NCBI GenBank assembly: GCA_964647395.1
Contig: CAZYHR010000003.1
Span: forward strand, 1-64,000
Direction: 5' to 3'
From: Phosphoribacter sp964647395
Lineage (GTDB): Bacteria; Actinomycetota; Actinomycetes; Actinomycetales; Dermatophilaceae
DNA: 64,000 nucleotides
Shown: in pieces, positions 52,016 to 61,308 of the stretch
Layout of the letters: each line of letters starts with the position of its first letter
How positions within the stretch are numbered: position 1 is the first letter of the stretch
Notes under the pieces: generated by a model
Told to the model about the DNA's origin: nothing
The model's input: the letters and a program-made list of their open reading frames with translations, nothing else
Database searches by the model: none
Program-made: the position numbers and the translations under genes

Positions 52016-53965
52016 TCAGCGGGCCCGGCACCACATCGCGTGCAGCCCGATCGCCCGGGCGTCGGTGAGCGAGGCCACCTGGTCGACGACGACCCGCAGC
52101 CGAGCCGCATCGTCGACGGCCTGGGCGTGGTCGGCGGCCAGCACCGGGTCGAGCAGGTCCGGCCTGGCCCGGTAGGTCTGCACCAGACCCTCGACGACCT
52201 CCCGCTGCCGCCCGAGCAGCCCCTGCCGCTCGTCGCTGAGCATGACGTAGTGCGCCGCCACCGCCTTGAGCAGGCTGCACTCCGCGCGCACCTCGTCGGG
52301 CACGACGAGATCGGCCGCGTAGCGGGTCAACGGCCCCGGGCCGTGCCGTTGCCGGGTGGCCACCTCGACGGCGTACACGAAGCGGCCGATGAGCCGACTC
52401 GTCATGTCCTTGAGGGCGGCCAGGTCGGCGCGTGACCCGTCGAAGCTGCGCGGCACCGTGCCGGTCAGGACGAGGCGCTGGGCCGCCTCCTCGAGCTGGG
52501 CGACCTGCAGATCCGGCGCGTATGCCGCCCGTGCCAGTTCCGCGACCACCCGCACCTCCGGCGTGGAGTGCAGCACCCGCGGGTCGACCCGGCCCGACGC
52601 GATTGCGTCCTCGACGTCGTGCACCGAATAGGCGACGTCGTCGGACCAGTCCATGACCTCGGCCTCCAGGCAGCGATCCCCGGCCGCGGCACCCCCCCGC
52701 ATCCACGAGAAGACCTCGAGGTCGTCGTCGTAAGCGCCGAACTTCCTTGTTTCATACGGCCCTTCACCGCGACGCCAGGGATACTTCGTGGCAGCGTCCA
52801 GACTGGCGCGGGTGAGGTTGAGCCCGGCCGGGCGCCCGTCCGGGCGCACCCGCTTCGGCTCGAGGCGGGTGAGGATCCGCAGGGTCTGCGCATTGCCCTC
52901 GAAGCCCCCGATGGGCGCGGCGATCTCGTCGAGCACCGTCTCGCCGTGGTGACCGAACGGCGGGTGGCCCAGATCGTGCGACAGGCACGCCGTGTCGACG
53001 ACGTCGGCGTCACACCCCAGCGCGGCCCCGAACTCGCGGCCGATCTGGGCGACCTCGAGCGAGTGGGTCAGCCGGTTGCGCACGAAGTCGTCCGAGCCGG
53101 GCTGCACCACCTGGGTCTTGGCCGACAACCGGCGCAGCGCGGCCGAGTGCACCACGCGGGCCCGGTCCCGGGCGAAGTCGGCGCGGTCGGCGCGCTGGTG
53201 CGCTGGGTCCTCGGCCACCCATCGCTCGCAGTCCCGGCCGGCGTAGCCGGGCGCCGCCGGGCCGGGCTGGGCCGCACCTGCCGGACGCTGCCGCGCCCGG
53301 GTCACCCACGCCGGCTCGGTGCCATAGCGCTGCGGGGGGATGAGCCGGCCCGCCGAGCAGTCGTCCACGAGCTGTCGCAGCCGGCGGTCCCGGGTGGCCG
53401 GCTGCTTGGCCGACAGCACCCAGTGGATCGCGGCCCGTCGATAGGACGGCGTCGCCGACTCCCAGAACGCCTGCGCACGAGCCGAGTTCGCCAGCTGAGC
53501 GGCATACTCCTTAGGCAGCTCTCCCACCTCGGCCTGCTCGTAGGCGTACGTCGCCTGCCGATCGGCCCGGCGCGCGGCGAACGCCGCCCGGCCGGCCTCG
53601 GTCAGGCGGCCCTCGGCCTCCAGCCGCTCGACCAGCGCGAGGTTGACCGCGCTCCACGTGGACCCGGGCCGCCGCGGCGTCCAGCGCTGACGCACCGCGT
53701 CCGGCCCGAGCGACTGCATCACCGAGTCGATCCAGCCGAAGCACAGGGCCTCGGGCACCGCCTGCTCCCAGGTCAGCCCGCGCGGCTCGACGTGCTTCTT
53801 GCGCAGTTCCATCCACAGCTCCGTGGCGCTGTCGTGGTTCAGCTCGAGCCACCGCCGCCACTGCGCCGCGTCGGCGAAGAAGGTCGCCGGCCGCTGCTCG
53901 GTGCCGCCCGGCGCTCCCGGGCGCGCGGCCGGCCGCCGACGACCGGAGGACCGGCCATCAGCCAC
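52016..53965 (-). CDS. dgt: Fusion of a YdeI-family domain and dGTP triphosphohydrolase
   Basis: This 649-residue single reading frame has residues 1-230 as a YdeI/OmpD-associated protein (TELWMELRKKHVEPRGLTWEQAVPEALCFGWIDSVM; YRRAAIHWVLSAKQPATRDRRL). From about 245 there is a dNTPase with the HD signature (THSLEVAQIGREFG; TACLSHDLGHPPFGHHGE). The linker ARQRPAGAAQPGPAAPG joins them with no stop. GTG 53965 has GGAGG about 6 bases upstream and overlaps the dus stop. An internal GTG at the linker could start a separate Dgt, but there is no good ribosome-binding site before it. Confidence 0.85.
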   Translation of the reverse strand: MADGRSSGRRRPAARPGAPGGTEQRPATFFADAAQWRRWLELNHDSATELWMELRKKHVEPRGLTWEQAVPEALCFGWIDSVMQSLGPDAVRQRWTPRRPGSTWSAVNLALVERLEAEGRLTEAGRAAFAARRADRQATYAYEQAEVGELPKEYAAQLANSARAQAFWESATPSYRRAAIHWVLSAKQPATRDRRLRQLVDDCSAGRLIPPQRYGTEPAWVTRARQRPAGAAQPGPAAPGYAGRDCERWVAEDPAHQRADRADFARDRARVVHSAALRRLSAKTQVVQPGSDDFVRNRLTHSLEVAQIGREFGAALGCDADVVDTACLSHDLGHPPFGHHGETVLDEIAAPIGGFEGNAQTLRILTRLEPKRVRPDGRPAGLNLTRASLDAATKYPWRRGEGPYETRKFGAYDDDLEVFSWMRGGAAAGDRCLEAEVMDWSDDVAYSVHDVEDAIASGRVDPRVLHSTPEVRVVAELARAAYAPDLQVAQLEEAAQRLVLTGTVPRSFDGSRADLAALKDMTSRLIGRFVYAVEVATRQRHGPGPLTRYAADLVVPDEVRAECSLLKAVAAHYVMLSDERQGLLGRQREVVEGLVQTYRARPDLLDPVLAADHAQAVDDAARLRVVVDQVASLTDARAIGLHAMWCRAR

Positions 53966-55259
53966 CGGAGACCTCCAGTTCGGCGTGCGCGACGACCCGG
54001 CGCTGCTCGTCGGTCAGCTCGCGCGAGTCGAGCCACCCGTCCGGCAGCACGACCCGCTTCGGGGTGCCGGCTCGGCCCCGCGGCCCCTCGGCGTCGGCCC
54101 CCGGCCAGGGGGCATCGTGGTCGAGCCGCGCCAGCAGCCGGTCCAGCCCGGCCAGCGAGTCCACCAGCGCGAGGTCCTGGCGCATCGCCGCGCCGGCCGG
54201 GAATCCCTTGAGGTACCAGGCGATGTGCTTGCGGATGTCGCGGCACCCGCGGCTCTGGTCGCCGTAGAAGTCCACCAGGTATGCCGCGTGCCGCCGCAGC
54301 GTCGCGGCCACCTCCCCCAGCCCGGGCCGGACCCGCTGCGGCGAGCCGGCGAAGGCCGCGGCGAGATCCGCGAAGAGCCACGGTCGCCCGAGGCACCCGC
54401 GTCCCACCACCACCCCGTCGCAGCCCGTCTGCGCGACCAGGCGCACGGCGTCCTCGGCCGACCAGATGTCGCCGTTGCCCAGCACGGGGATGCTGGTGAC
54501 CACCTGCTTGAGCGTCGCGATCGCCGACCAGTCGGCCTGGCCCGAGTAGTGCTGGGCCGCGGTGCGCGCGTGCAGCGCGATCGCCGCTGCCCCCTCCTGC
54601 TCCGCGGCCAGGCCGGCTTCGAGATACGTCAGGTGGCCGTCGTCGATGCCCTTGCGCATCTTCACGGTGACCGGCACGTCCCGGCGCGCGCCCTCCTGGA
54701 CGACCGCGGCGACGATGGAGCGGAACAGGTCACGCTTCCAGGGCAGCGCCGACCCGCCGCCCTTGCGGGTCACCTTGGGGACCGGGCAGCCGAAGTTGAG
54801 GTCGATGTGATCGGCCCGGTCCTCGGCGACCAGGAGCCGGGCGGCTGCGCGCGCCGTGACCGGGTCGACCGAATAGAGCTGCACGGAGCGCGGGTGTTCG
54901 TCGGGGTCGTGCTCGAGCAGCCGCATCGTCTCGGGGTTGCGCTCGAGCACGGCGCGGCCGGTGATCATCTCCGAGACGTACAGGCACCCAGCGGCCCCCG
55001 GAGCCCCCTCGACCGCCTGCTCGCGGCACAGCCGCCGGAACGCCCGGTTGGTGATGCCGGCCATGGGCGCGAGCACGACCGGGGTGCCGATGGCGTGTCG
55101 CCCGATCCGCAGCGGGCCGGGCGCGGCCGGCGCGGTCGGGGCCGGGGCCGCCGGGGACGGGGCGGCCGGGGACAGGGCGGCCGGGGACGGGGCGGCCGGC
55201 GACAGGTCTGCCGGGGACAGGGCGGCCGGGGACGGGGCGGCCGGGGACAGGGTGGTCAT
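53958..55259 (-). CDS. dusB: tRNA-dihydrouridine synthase with a repetitive N-terminal tail
   Basis: This 433-residue FMN enzyme reduces uridines in tRNA. The core begins at about residue 48 (IGRHAIGTPVVLAPMAGITNRAFRRL). The catalytic Cys lies in DLNFGCPVPKVTRKGGG, with TVKMRKG and VLGNGDIWSAEDA downstream. Residues 2-45 are SPAAP/SPAAL pentapeptide repeats encoded by 15-bp tandem repeats, unusual for the family. The ATG 55259 opens this tail; it has no strong ribosome-binding site, and a GTG within the core might be the true start. Confidence 0.9.
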   Translation of the reverse strand: MTTLSPAAPSPAALSPADLSPAAPSPAALSPAAPSPAAPAPTAPAAPGPLRIGRHAIGTPVVLAPMAGITNRAFRRLCREQAVEGAPGAAGCLYVSEMITGRAVLERNPETMRLLEHDPDEHPRSVQLYSVDPVTARAAARLLVAEDRADHIDLNFGCPVPKVTRKGGGSALPWKRDLFRSIVAAVVQEGARRDVPVTVKMRKGIDDGHLTYLEAGLAAEQEGAAAIALHARTAAQHYSGQADWSAIATLKQVVTSIPVLGNGDIWSAEDAVRLVAQTGCDGVVVGRGCLGRPWLFADLAAAFAGSPQRVRPGLGEVAATLRRHAAYLVDFYGDQSRGCRDIRKHIAWYLKGFPAGAAMRQDLALVDSLAGLDRLLARLDHDAPWPGADAEGPRGRAGTPKRVVLPDGWLDSRELTDEQRRVVAHAELEVSGG

Positions 55260-55323
55260 GATCGGTGCATTGTCCCACCCGGCGGCGGCCCGGCCCGCGG
55301 CGCGGCCGGCGCCGGTGGCCGAG

Positions 55324-55404
55324 ACTCGGTGACCGCAACTCGGTGACCGCAACTCGGTGACCGCAACTCGGTGACCGCAACTCGGTGACCGCAACTCGGT
55401 GGCC
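55324..55404. repeat. 14-bp tandem repeat array between dusB and DUF2505
   Basis: The unit ACTCGGTGACCGCA occurs five times without mismatch (55324-55393), with a partial sixth copy. CGGTGACCG within it is a near-palindrome. It lies between divergent genes, upstream of both. Confidence 0.85.
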
Positions 55405-55544
55405 GGGACGCCGGCGAGCACCACCCTCCGCTCGGCCGGCCCGGCATCGGTCGTTCGACCGTTCCCGGGTGGCCGGGGCCCGCCCTATGCTCGGGGGGCC
55501 GGTCGGGGGCCACAGCACGGCAGACCCCGAACAGAGGACGACCT

Positions 55545-56072
55545 GTGAACGTCGACGTGCGGTTCGACGACTACGCGGCCACGCCCGCCGACCTGTTGCG
55601 GGTCCTCACCGACGTCGGCTTCCTGCACGACTACGTGCGCGCCCTCGGCGCCGAGGTCAGCTCGCTGACCGTCGGCCGGGACGGACAGGACCACCGGTTC
55701 ACCGACCTCACCGTGCAGACCTCGACCCGCCGGATCCCTGCCCTGTTCCGGCCACTGGTCGGCGACGTCCTGGTGCTGCGCGACCGGCGCACCTGGCGGC
55801 ATACGGGTTATGGGTATGCCGGCGACGTCCAGATCACGACGATCGCCAACGGCCGCCGCGCGCAGGTGCGGGCCGAACTGCGGCTCAGCCCCCGAGGACG
55901 CGGGCACACCTCGGTCGGCTGCGCCGCCGACGTCGACGTCGAGGCCCCCGGGGTGGTCGCCGACCTGGCGCGCGGAGCCATCGCCTATCTCGCCGCCGAG
56001 TGTCTCAACGACCAGGACGGCGTGCTGCGCACCTGGCTGCAGACCGACGCCCGGGCGCTGCAACGCTGCTGA
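55545..56072 (+). CDS. DUF2505 family protein
   Basis: This 175-residue protein resembles the actinobacterial DUF2505 group, a START/SRPBCC-like helix-grip fold with probable hydrophobic pocket. It begins NVDVRFDDYAATPADLLRVLTDVGFLHDYVRALGAE, with a long C-terminal helix (ADLARGAIAYLAAECLNDQDGVLRTWL). The start is GTG 55545 with GAGGACG upstream. No partner or ligand can be proposed from the neighbours. Confidence 0.75.
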   Translation: MNVDVRFDDYAATPADLLRVLTDVGFLHDYVRALGAEVSSLTVGRDGQDHRFTDLTVQTSTRRIPALFRPLVGDVLVLRDRRTWRHTGYGYAGDVQITTIANGRRAQVRAELRLSPRGRGHTSVGCAADVDVEAPGVVADLARGAIAYLAAECLNDQDGVLRTWLQTDARALQRC

Positions 56073-56177
56073 GCGGGCCGCGCCGGGCGGGCGCTGCAGC
56101 CCGCCCAGGGCGGGCGGGCGCGGTTGACCGGCGCCGAGCGCGAGACCGCCTCGACACGGGGACCATAGGCCCGGGAT

Positions 56178-56230
56178 CGGGAGTCACTCCCGGCTAGGTT
56201 CGGGTCAGCCGCCCGATGTGCCGGGCGGCC
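56178..56230. promoter_or_regulatory. Promoter region of the DMSO-reductase-like operon
   Basis: CGGGAGTCACTCCCG (56178-56192) is a perfect 15-bp palindrome immediately before TAGGTT (56195-56200), a -10-like box, so a repressor would sit in the promoter spacer. Downstream, GCCGCCCG (56208-56215) pairs with CGGGCGGC (56222-56229) in the leader. No FNR-type site is seen. Confidence 0.5.
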
Positions 56231-56258
56231 TCTCCTGCTCCCCGTCCCAGGAGGCACG

Positions 56259-58754
56259 ATGCCGCGCGTCCCGCTGACCTCGACCCGCCGGTCGTTCCTG
56301 GCCTGGAGCGCCGCCGCGGGCGGCACTGCCGCCCTGACCGCCAGCGCGACGGCGCAGGCGCGCACCGGGTCGGCCGGCCAGGTGGCGGTCCCCCAGGTCG
56401 AGGGTGCCGCAGACGCGGAACGCACCGTCTGGTCCGCGTGCGTGGTCAACTGCGGGTCGCGCTGTCCGCTGCGACTGCAGGTCAAGCAGGGCCGGGTCAT
56501 CCGGATCCTGCCGGACAACACCGGCGACGACGGGCTGCTCACCCGGCAGATCCGGGCCTGCCCGCGCGGGCGCAACATGCGCGAGCGCATCTACAACCCG
56601 GACCGCATCAAGCGCCCGCTCAAGCGGGTGGGACGCCGCGGGGAGGGCAACTGGCAGGAGATCAGCTGGGACGAGGCATTCGACCTGTTCGCCGACCGGC
56701 TCAAGCACACCATCGCCACCTACGGCAACGAGGCGATCTTCAAGAACTACGGGTCGGGGGTGTGGAACGCCCACCTCGGCACGTCGGGCGGCTGGGCCCG
56801 GCTGTTCAACCTCGTCGGCGGCTACCTCGGCTACTACGGCAACTACAGCTACGCCCAGATCGCCACCTGCACGAGGTTCACCTACGGCGCGCCCGACGAG
56901 CAGATGTCCAACAGCTTCGAGGACGCCGCCACCAACTCCCGGCTGCTCGTGCTGTGGGGGAACAACCCCCAGGAGACCCGCATGTCGGGCGGCGGCAACA
57001 CCTTCACGTCGCTCTACGCCCACGCCAAGGGGCTGCGGATCATCGTCGTCGACCCGCGCTACACCGACTCGGCGTCGCTGCTGGCCGACCAGTGGATCGC
57101 CCCCCGCCCCGGCACCGACGCCGCCCTGGTCGCCGGTATGGTCCACGTCATGATCTCCGAGGGCCTGCACGACCAGGCCTTCCTGGACACCTACTGCTCC
57201 GGCTTCGACGAGCAGCACATGCCCCCCGGTATCCCGCCCGGCCACTCCTACCGCAGCTACCTCCTCGGCGAGGGTCCGGACCGCACCGCCAAGACCCCGG
57301 CCTGGGCGTCGGCCATCACCGGGGTGCCCGAGCACACGATCATCCAGTTCGCCCGGGACGTGGCCACCACGAAACCGGTGAACATCACCCAGGGGTGGGG
57401 ACCGCAGCGGCACGCCAACGGCGAGAACCAGGCGCGCGCCATCTACACCCTGGCCGCCGTCACCGGCAACGTCGGCATCCCCGGCGGCGGCACCGGCGGG
57501 CGCGAGGGCTACTACTGGCCGGTGACCAAGTGGTTCCCCGACCTGGACAACCCGGTCAAGGCCTCGATCTCGTGCTACGGCTGGACCGACGCGATCGTGC
57601 GCGGTCCCGAGATGACCGCGACTGCCGACGGCGTGCGGGGCGTGGACCGGCTGCCGGTGGGCATCAAGTTCATGCTCAGCTACGGCGGCAACATGCTGGC
57701 CAGCCAGCACGGCGACCTCAACCGGACCCGCGAGATCCTCGTCGACGACAGCCTGTGCGAGTTCATCTGCGTCGTGGACAACCAGATGAGCCCCTCCGCG
57801 TGGCTGGCGGACCTCGTCCTGCCCGACACCACCACCGCCGAGCGCTGGGACCTGGTGCCCAGCGAATACACCGGGGACATGGCCTACCTCATCATGGCCG
57901 AGAAGGCCGTCGACCCGCTCTTCGACTCCAAGCCGGCCTACGAGATGTGCGTGGAGATCGCCAAGCGGATGGGGGTGGAGCGGGAGTTCACCGAGGGCCG
58001 CGACCTGGAGGGCTGGGCCCGGTGGATGCAGGAGCAGACGGTCCGGGAGCACCCGAGCTTCCCGACCTTCGACGAACTGAAGGACAAGGGGGTGCACCGC
58101 TACACCAACCCCGAGGGGCTGACCGTGGCGCTGGCCGACTTCCGCAAGGACCCGGTCGCCAACAAGCTCGACACCCCCTCGGGCAAGATCGAGATCTTCT
58201 CGCTGGAGCTGTGGGAGATGGCGCAGAGCTGGACCTTCGCCAACCCGGTCGCCGGAGACCTCATCACCGCCCTGCCCGAGCACGTCGACACCTGGGAGGG
58301 CGCCCAGCAGGCCCGCCGCAACAGCCGCTACCCGCTGCAGGTCATCAGCCACCACTTCAAGGGCCGCACCCACTCGACCTACGGCAACCTGCCCAAGAAC
58401 CGCGAGGCCCACCCGCAGAAGGCGTGGATGAACCCCATCGACGCGCAGGCGCGCGGCATCGCCAACGACGACCGGGTCCTGGTCTACAACGACCGCGGCA
58501 AGATCACCGTCCCGGTCATGGTCACGCCGCGGATCATGCCCGGGGTCGTGTCGGTGCCCCAGGGCGCCTGGCCCGAGGTGGACACCGACGGCATCGACCA
58601 CGGCGGCACGGCCAACCGCTTGACCTCGCTGCACCCGACGCCGATCGCCAAGGGCAACGCCCAGCACACCGTGCTCGCCGAGGTCGAGAAGTACACCGCG
58701 CCCGGTCCGGCGCGCGGCGGTGACCCCGTCACCCGGCAGGGCCGGGGTGCCTGA
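56259..58754 (+). CDS. dmsA: Molybdopterin oxidoreductase, DmsA-like catalytic subunit 1
   Basis: This 831-residue Tat-exported enzyme of the DMSO/TMAO-reductase group has a Tat signal STRRSFLAWSAAAGG. The 4Fe-4S motif is Cys61, 65, 69 and 101. Cofactor-binding regions include YYGNYSYAQI (aligning with the DmsA Mo-ligand serine region), WGNNPQETRMSGGG and TQGWGPQRHANGEN, and the C-terminal Mo-pterin domain is complete (SHHFKGRTHSTYGNLPKN). The ATG follows AGGAGG. It is nearly collinear with the next gene. The substrate may be DMSO or another oxide; it cannot be fixed from sequence. Confidence 0.9.
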   Translation: MPRVPLTSTRRSFLAWSAAAGGTAALTASATAQARTGSAGQVAVPQVEGAADAERTVWSACVVNCGSRCPLRLQVKQGRVIRILPDNTGDDGLLTRQIRACPRGRNMRERIYNPDRIKRPLKRVGRRGEGNWQEISWDEAFDLFADRLKHTIATYGNEAIFKNYGSGVWNAHLGTSGGWARLFNLVGGYLGYYGNYSYAQIATCTRFTYGAPDEQMSNSFEDAATNSRLLVLWGNNPQETRMSGGGNTFTSLYAHAKGLRIIVVDPRYTDSASLLADQWIAPRPGTDAALVAGMVHVMISEGLHDQAFLDTYCSGFDEQHMPPGIPPGHSYRSYLLGEGPDRTAKTPAWASAITGVPEHTIIQFARDVATTKPVNITQGWGPQRHANGENQARAIYTLAAVTGNVGIPGGGTGGREGYYWPVTKWFPDLDNPVKASISCYGWTDAIVRGPEMTATADGVRGVDRLPVGIKFMLSYGGNMLASQHGDLNRTREILVDDSLCEFICVVDNQMSPSAWLADLVLPDTTTAERWDLVPSEYTGDMAYLIMAEKAVDPLFDSKPAYEMCVEIAKRMGVEREFTEGRDLEGWARWMQEQTVREHPSFPTFDELKDKGVHRYTNPEGLTVALADFRKDPVANKLDTPSGKIEIFSLELWEMAQSWTFANPVAGDLITALPEHVDTWEGAQQARRNSRYPLQVISHHFKGRTHSTYGNLPKNREAHPQKAWMNPIDAQARGIANDDRVLVYNDRGKITVPVMVTPRIMPGVVSVPQGAWPEVDTDGIDHGGTANRLTSLHPTPIAKGNAQHTVLAEVEKYTAPGPARGGDPVTRQGRGA

Positions 58755-58872
58755 GCCGGGCCCGCCGGCGCGCGACCCAGTGACACCGGAGGGCAGCACG
58801 ACGACCGGACCGACCCGACAGCAGCGGTCCGACCCGATGACCAGACACAACGACAGACGGGGAGATGGTGAG

Positions 58873-61302
58873 ATGTCAGAACCGACGACGCGGGGACTGT
58901 CCCGACGATCGCTGCTCGCCTGGGGATCGGCAGCCGGAGGCACGGCGGCGCTGCTCGGTTGCTCCGGACCGACTCGGGGCACGACCGGCATCGACGCGGC
59001 GACCGCGCCGAGCTCGGCCAGCCGGCCGGACAAGACCGTGTGGAACGCGTGCCTGGCCAACTGCCAGAGCCGCTGCCCGCTGCGTCTGGAGGTGACCGGC
59101 GGCCGGGTGACCCGCGTGCTCACCGACAACACGGGCAGCGACCAGCTCGGCGACCAGCAGCTGCGCGCCTGTGTCCGGGGGCGCACGGTGCGCCAGCGCA
59201 TCTACAGCCCGGAGCGGCTCAAGGTGCCGATGCGGCGCAAGCGGGGCGCCGACCGTGGCCTGGGTGAGTTCGAGGAGATCAGCTGGGAGGAGGCGTTCGA
59301 CGAGATCGCCGCGCAGCTCAAGCGGGTCAAGCAGACCTACGGCAACGAGGCGATCTGGTATCACTACGGATCCGGGTCGACCGGCGGCAACATCACCAAG
59401 CGAGGCACCTGGCCACGGCTGCTCAACACCTACGGCGGCTACCTGGGACAGTACGGCGACTACTCGACCGCGCAGATCACCGCGGCCACCCTGTTCCACT
59501 ACGGGGGGTGGGCTAGCTCCAACTCGCTGGCCGACGCGCGCCACTCCAAACTGCAGGTGATGTTCGGCAACAACCCGCTGGAGACCCGGATGGGCGGTGG
59601 CGGCGAACTCTTCGTCACCCAGACGACCAAGCGCGAGTCCAAGGTGCGCACCATCGTCATCGACCCGCGCTACTCCGACACCGCGCTCGACGTCGGCGAC
59701 GAGTGGGTGCCGCTGCGCCCGGGCACCGACGCCGCCCTGGTCTCGGCGATGGCCTACGTCATCATCAGCGAGAAACTGCACGACCAGGCCTTCCTGGACA
59801 CCTACTGCGTCGGCTTCGACGACGCGCACCTGCCCGAGGGGATCCCGGCGGGCAGCAGCTACGCGGCATACATCCTGGGCCAAGGGCCCGACGGCACCCC
59901 CAAGACACCCGAGTGGGCGNNNNNNNNNNTGCCCGCGGCGACCATCACGCGGCTGGCCCGCGAGATCGGCACCGCCAAACCGTGCGCGATCACCCAGGGT
60001 TGGGGACCGCAGCGGCACGGCAACGGCGAGGCCACGTCGCGGGCGATCTTCGCGCTGGCCAACATCACCGGCAACGTCGGCATCACCGGTGGCGGCAACG
60101 GCGCCCGGGAGGGCAACTACAGCATCCCGGTCAAGGCCTTCCCGCTCAAGGACAACCCGGTCAAGACGCAGATCAGCTGCTTCAACTGGATCGACGCGAT
60201 CGACCACGGCCCGGAGATGACCGACGTCAAGGACGGCGTGCGCGGCAAGGCCAAGCTCGACGTCGGCATCAAGCTCATGGTCGTCAACGCCTCCAACACG
60301 ATCATCAACCAGCACAACGACATCCACGTGACGCAGAAGGTCATGAAGGACACGACGAAGTGCGAGTTCATCGTCGTCATCGACCACCAACTCACCGCGA
60401 CCGCCCTGTGGGCCGACATCCTGCTCCCCTCGACGACCAACTTCGAGGAGGAGGACATCGTGCCCGGCATGTCGGCCGGCGAGATGGGCTACGTCATCTG
60501 GGGCGAGAAGGCCGTCGACCCGCTGTTCAGCACCAAGACCGGCTACGAGATGTGCACCGAGATCGCCCGCCGGCTCGGCATCGAGCAGGAGTTCACCGAG
60601 GGCCGCACCCAGGAGGAATGGCGCACCTGGCTCATCGACGAGACCCGCAAGGCCGTGCCGGAACTGCCCAGCGAGCAGATGCTGCACAGCCTGGGGGTGT
60701 GGCGTAAACCCAACCCCCGGGGGTACCTGGTCGGACTGGCCGAATTCCGCCAGGACCCGGTCGCCAACCCGCTCAAGACCGAGAGCGGCAAGATCGAGAT
60801 CTTCTCCAGGAAGCTGTGGGAGATGTCCCAGACCTGGCAGTTCCCGCACGGCGCGGCGGGCGACCGGCTCACCGCGGTGCCCGAGTACACCCCCACCTGG
60901 GAGGGTGCCGAGGAGGCCCGCACCAACGCCACCTACCCGCTGCAGATGATCAGCCACCACTTCAAGGGCCGCACCCACTCCAGCTACGCCAACCTCTCCT
61001 GGCTCAACGAGGCGCACGAGCAGATCGTGTGGATCAACCCCGCCGACGCACAGCGTCGCGGCATCGCCAACGACGACACCGTCGAGGTCTTCAACGGTCG
61101 CGGCACGATCCGCACCAAGGCCCGGGTCACCCCGCGGATCGCCCCGGGGGTGTGCTCGGTGCCGCAGGGGGCCTGGTATCGGCCGGACAAGGACGGCGTC
61201 GACGTCGGCGGCTGCGTCAACACCCTGACCAAGTACCACCCCTCGCCGCTGGCGAAGGGCAACCCCGGGCACACGGCCCTCGTCGACATCCGAAAGGTGT
61301 GA
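58873..61302 (+). CDS. Molybdopterin oxidoreductase, DmsA-like catalytic subunit 2 (contains assembly gap)
   Basis: This second catalytic subunit of about 809 residues is close to the first along its whole length. It has a Tat signal SRRSLLAWGSAAGG ending in LLGC, which could act as a lipobox. The 4Fe-4S Cys residues are 60, 64, 68 and 100. Other blocks are YGDYSTAQI, FGNNPLETRMGGGG and TQGWGPQRHGNGEA. N59920-59929 lies inside and the frame is kept. I chose ATG 58873; ATG 58837 adds 12 residues. It probably shares the DmsB and DmsC partners downstream, or replaces subunit 1 under other conditions. Confidence 0.88.
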   Translation: MSEPTTRGLSRRSLLAWGSAAGGTAALLGCSGPTRGTTGIDAATAPSSASRPDKTVWNACLANCQSRCPLRLEVTGGRVTRVLTDNTGSDQLGDQQLRACVRGRTVRQRIYSPERLKVPMRRKRGADRGLGEFEEISWEEAFDEIAAQLKRVKQTYGNEAIWYHYGSGSTGGNITKRGTWPRLLNTYGGYLGQYGDYSTAQITAATLFHYGGWASSNSLADARHSKLQVMFGNNPLETRMGGGGELFVTQTTKRESKVRTIVIDPRYSDTALDVGDEWVPLRPGTDAALVSAMAYVIISEKLHDQAFLDTYCVGFDDAHLPEGIPAGSSYAAYILGQGPDGTPKTPEWAXXXXPAATITRLAREIGTAKPCAITQGWGPQRHGNGEATSRAIFALANITGNVGITGGGNGAREGNYSIPVKAFPLKDNPVKTQISCFNWIDAIDHGPEMTDVKDGVRGKAKLDVGIKLMVVNASNTIINQHNDIHVTQKVMKDTTKCEFIVVIDHQLTATALWADILLPSTTNFEEEDIVPGMSAGEMGYVIWGEKAVDPLFSTKTGYEMCTEIARRLGIEQEFTEGRTQEEWRTWLIDETRKAVPELPSEQMLHSLGVWRKPNPRGYLVGLAEFRQDPVANPLKTESGKIEIFSRKLWEMSQTWQFPHGAAGDRLTAVPEYTPTWEGAEEARTNATYPLQMISHHFKGRTHSSYANLSWLNEAHEQIVWINPADAQRRGIANDDTVEVFNGRGTIRTKARVTPRIAPGVCSVPQGAWYRPDKDGVDVGGCVNTLTKYHPSPLAKGNPGHTALVDIRKV

Positions 61303-61308
61303 TGACAG

